A stretch of DNA of 20,973 nucleotides from Rhizophagus sp. LPA8_4_AMF (lineage: Eukaryota > Glomeromycota > Glomeromycetes > Glomerales > Glomeraceae). Within the stretch, counting starts at the first letter, position 1. Every line of letters begins with the position of its first letter. Both the position numbers and the translations under genes were made by a program. Shown in pieces: positions 18,610-20,973 of the stretch. A model generated the notes under the pieces. That model did not search any database. It saw only the letters and a list, made by a program, of their open reading frames with translations, and was not told where the DNA came from. Location of the stretch: contig JADRCO010001245.1 of assembly GCA_021464525.1 (NCBI GenBank), positions 1-20,973 on the forward strand. Direction: 5' to 3'.

Positions 18610-19934
18610 TCAGCGATGCTTTTTTTTCGTGTTCTTTTTTTTTGAATTCTGTTTTTTGTCTTTCTTTACAACGGGATAGGTACAGTTTTGTTTTAATGGT
18701 TCTGGAAAAAAGGAAAATTATTAAATTTACGGAGTTATCTATTTTGCTGGCAAGAATAAAAAGAATGAGTAGAATCTCCACATACCATCTTCAAATTCGA
18801 CAATAGTTCCATCAGTGTCCAAAAGCCATCCTATATTACTGATCTGGAATTTTTTTGTTGACAAATCCAAATAATCTCCTAGTGACCATAACGCAGGAGT
18901 CATAGATTCCCATTCAAACGCTCGTCCAAAACAGTCCAGAAAAACAAAACCGTAGCAACAATGCCCAATAATTATAATATGATCAAAACCATATTCTTTA
19001 ATAACTTGCATATAACATATAGGAGGATCTCCATTTATAAGATGACAGTTGAGAGAAGTTGCAACACGGTGACGATCTAATTCACTTGCAATGATTTCAA
19101 CTAGGAGAAGGGGATTTAGCGGATTCGAACCATTGTGGCACTCGTTAATTTCATTATTCTTGCTACTCGTTGGCACTGGAGACATGGATTCAGAAACATT
19201 TGCGTCCCCAGATTGAACGTCTGGGACAACAAGGTGACATGGGGTCTTCGGTTCTTTTTCCGTCCACATAGTGCCATCCAAGGTACCGACTCTGCGCAGT
19301 TCCCCCAGAGATGTCTGCAGAGTCGTGATTCTTCTCTGATTAGGACAATATTCGATAGCGCTGGTATGGCCTTCACTCTTGAGTCCGCAATCAGCTTGTT
19401 GATAATGGGTTAACTCCGTTCTTCCCTGTTTCTGTATCGCTGTTCCTCTGCGTATTGACGTACCGAACATGAACAGATTGATCCTTCTTTTTTTTACCGA
19501 AAATGTCAAATTCAGCGTCGATGGGAGTTGCATGAACAGTTGATTGGCCCTTCTTTTTTTCATCGAAAGTGTCAAATTCGGCGTCGTTGGGAGTTGTTCC
19601 ATACTCACCATAAACATGATTTTGTCGGCCAAGTGGATAAGGTGCCTGGAAAGGTATTTTTTCATTTTTCGGTATTTCCGCATTTTTTTGAAAGAAGCCA
19701 CTTTCATGAGGTGATGTGTCCATAAGAGACACAGTGCATCCCACACCGTCACCACTGGAAGGGGACGACAAAAAGGTAGGTTTACCATAATATCCTCCGG
19801 ACCAAACGGGATTACGGTTTTTTGAGTTCTACATAAAATATTATTTAACTATTTATTTCTAATTCTATTGAATAGTGTAAAAACTAAGATACCTGTAAGG
19901 TGTCACGAAATTTGCTATCAGTTTTCTCGCCCAT
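18610..19934 (-). CDS. Orphan protein with 22-residue repeat and lysine-rich tail
   Basis: Proposed exons are 19934-19893, 19828-19464, 19360-18786 and 18701-18610, giving an open 357-aa frame. The join at 19463/19361 (donor GTACGTCA, acceptor ATACCAG) is the least certain. It is needed because the N-terminal frame meets a stop at 19391 while the next frame stays open. A frameshifted pseudogene is the alternative. Features: a short first exon (MGEKTDSKFRDTLQ); two tandem copies of TPxDAEFDxFxxKKKxQS at about 93-114 and 115-136; a Ser/Asn-rich stretch (about 185-215); a hydrophobic, Cys/Trp-rich globular segment (about 218-320, with DHIIIIGHCCYGFVFLDCFG and EFED); and a strongly basic tail (KKDKK...KKKNTKKKHR), which looks like a nuclear-localisation signal. 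Base composition is clearly less AT-rich than the surroundings. No known family is recognised and the function is unknown. Confidence 0.6.
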
Positions 19935-20414
19935 GAGTCTGAATATTATTCATCCGAATTCCGAAAAGCAAATGAACTTCTTCTTTGGGATATCGAGAGA
20001 ATTAAAACAGATACAGATTGTGTAATGAATTTGCCTTTAATGATTAGATCTACAGAGTTACATATAATTATATCATGATTACTGTATGATGATGTAAACT
20101 ATAATCATATTTTTTTTATAATATTTTAATATGGTTCTATTGTTAACTGTTAATATAATATATTACTTTTAGTTAACCTTTCATAACTGACAAATAAAAT
20201 CGATATTCACATTATAATTATGTAACACTTTTATTATAACGAGCCCAAAAATTTAATGTAAAACATGCAAGATAAAGCGCCATGTATTTGTCCCCAAGTT
20301 AGACCAGTATTAGACCTGAGTAAAGAAAAATCGATTTAAAATTTTAAATTTTTACTCAATAAATTACAAACTTATGATATAGTAAAATTTTCGGATGAGT
20401 GTGAAAAAACCCGT
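19935..20414. other. Upstream region of the orphan gene
   Basis: AT-rich, non-coding on both strands. It should hold the promoter of the minus-strand orphan gene starting at 19934. No clear binding motifs were identified. Confidence 0.4.
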
Positions 20415-20625
20415 TTAGTAATTTGCTGGAATGACGTTCGATGCTTTTTGTTTTGGAGTATTTCTTTTTTCATGAGCAATATCGGGCTCTGGTTCTTTTC
20501 TTTTCTTAGGTACAAGTGAATATTGAACGGATAACAATGTTTTTCTTTTCCTTTCTCTTGACTTGCAGTGGGTTCTGTAAGTACGGGAAAATACAGTTTA
20601 GTCGATTTTTGGAAGATTCACCATT
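20415..20625 (-). pseudogene. Possible decayed or partial relative of the orphan gene's last exon
   Basis: On the minus strand, an intron-like end (AAATATTTTAG) is followed by GAACCACTATG and then AAACTGTATTTTCCCGTACT. This resembles the start of the orphan gene's last exon (AACCATTAAAA, then AAACTGTACCTATCCCGTTG). One frame then gives an Asn-Cys-x-x-Pro core and a Lys/Arg-rich stretch before a stop at 20508-20506. A second frame further on reads protein-like and basic (SLVPKKRKEPEPDIAHEKR) to a stop at 20417-20415. The two cannot be joined by an obvious intron, so this is taken as a frameshifted fragment. Similarity is short; chance or a separate small gene cannot be excluded. Confidence 0.3.
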
Positions 20626-20831
20626 CATAGTGGTTCCTAAAATATTTAATAGTGATTTGCAATTATTTTACGTGTTTTAAGTCGCGTCTAGACGATAAGT
20701 AAAGAAAGAAAAAAATGGTGTCATGGTGCATGACGAGTTATATTTAATATAAGTGTACGACATATGTACAATAGTCAATAGAAGTCACTACACGTGACTG
20801 CTTAAAAAGGAAATTTGTATAACAGTACAAC

Positions 20832-20973
20832 TAGGGATGGTAAAGTCCTAGGTCCTGGACCTAAAGACCTGGTCCTAGGACCTGGTCTGCAGATCTTTAG
20901 GTCCAAATTTTGGACCAGAAGTGGACCAGGTCCTAAAAAGTCTTAGCCAATAAAGTATCAATATATATTAGAT
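20832..20973. mobile_element. GGTCC-rich repeat, left end of a hAT-like element (truncated by window)
   Basis: The sequence opens TAGGGATGGTAAAGTCC, resembling hAT-type terminal repeats, and then repeats GGTCC and GGACC about ten times in palindromic combinations (AGGTCCTGGACCT, GGTCCTAGGACC) up to about 20940. This structure (short end followed by dense subterminal palindromes) parallels the AGCTCGAGC blocks of the element at 452-1783, although the words differ. The right end lies outside the window. Confidence 0.5.

Noticed and set aside
19110-19140. Perfect pol III B-box-like word GGTTCGAATCC on the minus strand, suggesting a tRNA
   Set aside because: The flanks pair for only three of five T-stem positions and no acceptor, D or anticodon arms can be drawn; it is coding sequence of the orphan gene.
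19116-19413. Overlapping 86- and 92-codon frames on both strands
   Set aside because: Shadows of exon 3 of the orphan gene, open because this stretch is less AT-rich.

Overview
The window looks like nuclear DNA of an early-diverging fungus, most likely an arbuscular mycorrhizal (Glomeromycotina, Rhizophagus-like) genome. This is inferred from very AT-rich DNA, genes cut by many short (about 70-100 bp) introns with GTAAG-type donors and TAG/AAG acceptors, conserved eukaryotic housekeeping genes beside orphan lineage-specific genes, and abundant small TIR-type repeats. Species assignment is inference; there are no operons, RBSs or rRNA/tRNA genes here.

Layout. (1) 1-4206: no convincing genes. 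A roughly 1.33-kb TIR element (452-1783) flanked by a perfect 8-bp duplication carries an internal array of about 12 hairpin-forming units, and it sits in a short tandem host repeat. The rest is AT-rich filler with small palindromes. (2) 4207-7934: a compact block of three conserved genes. These are a LisH-CTLH-CRA protein (minus, 320 aa), the XPA/Rad14 nucleotide-excision-repair protein (plus, 306 aa, with a 19-nt microexon) and a phosducin-like/VIAF protein of the PLP2 family (minus, 236 aa). The first two share a 234-bp divergent promoter with two CACGTG boxes; the second and third converge with 128 bp between them. (3) 8241-11434: a seven-exon gene for an unusual 902-aa protein, with a membrane anchor, two C2-like domains, a long disordered proline-containing linker and a degenerate protein-kinase domain. 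(4) 11959-13311: a single-exon gene, minus strand, for a signal-peptide plus about 7-TM protein with an acidic, coiled-coil tail. (5) 14776-17245: a two-exon gene for a 78-aa histidine-rich, probably secreted peptide, followed about 1.9 kb downstream by a decayed duplicate of the same gene split by a roughly 280-bp TIR insertion. Palindromic repeat DNA lies between them. (6) 18610-19934: a four-exon orphan gene (minus, 357 aa) with an internal 22-residue repeat and a lysine-rich tail, with a possible decayed 3'-exon copy at 20415-20625. (7) 20832-end: the left part of a GGTCC/GGACC-rich, hAT-like repeat cut by the window edge.

The genes do not form one pathway. Those in block 2 are unrelated housekeeping genes (ubiquitin-ligase scaffold, DNA repair, protein-folding cofactor). 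The lineage-specific genes (C2-kinase, 7-TM, His-rich secreted peptide, orphan) are the more novel content. All exon joins were made by hand from splice-site and reading-frame logic; each joined frame is open with an exact multiple of three, but no transcript data were available.
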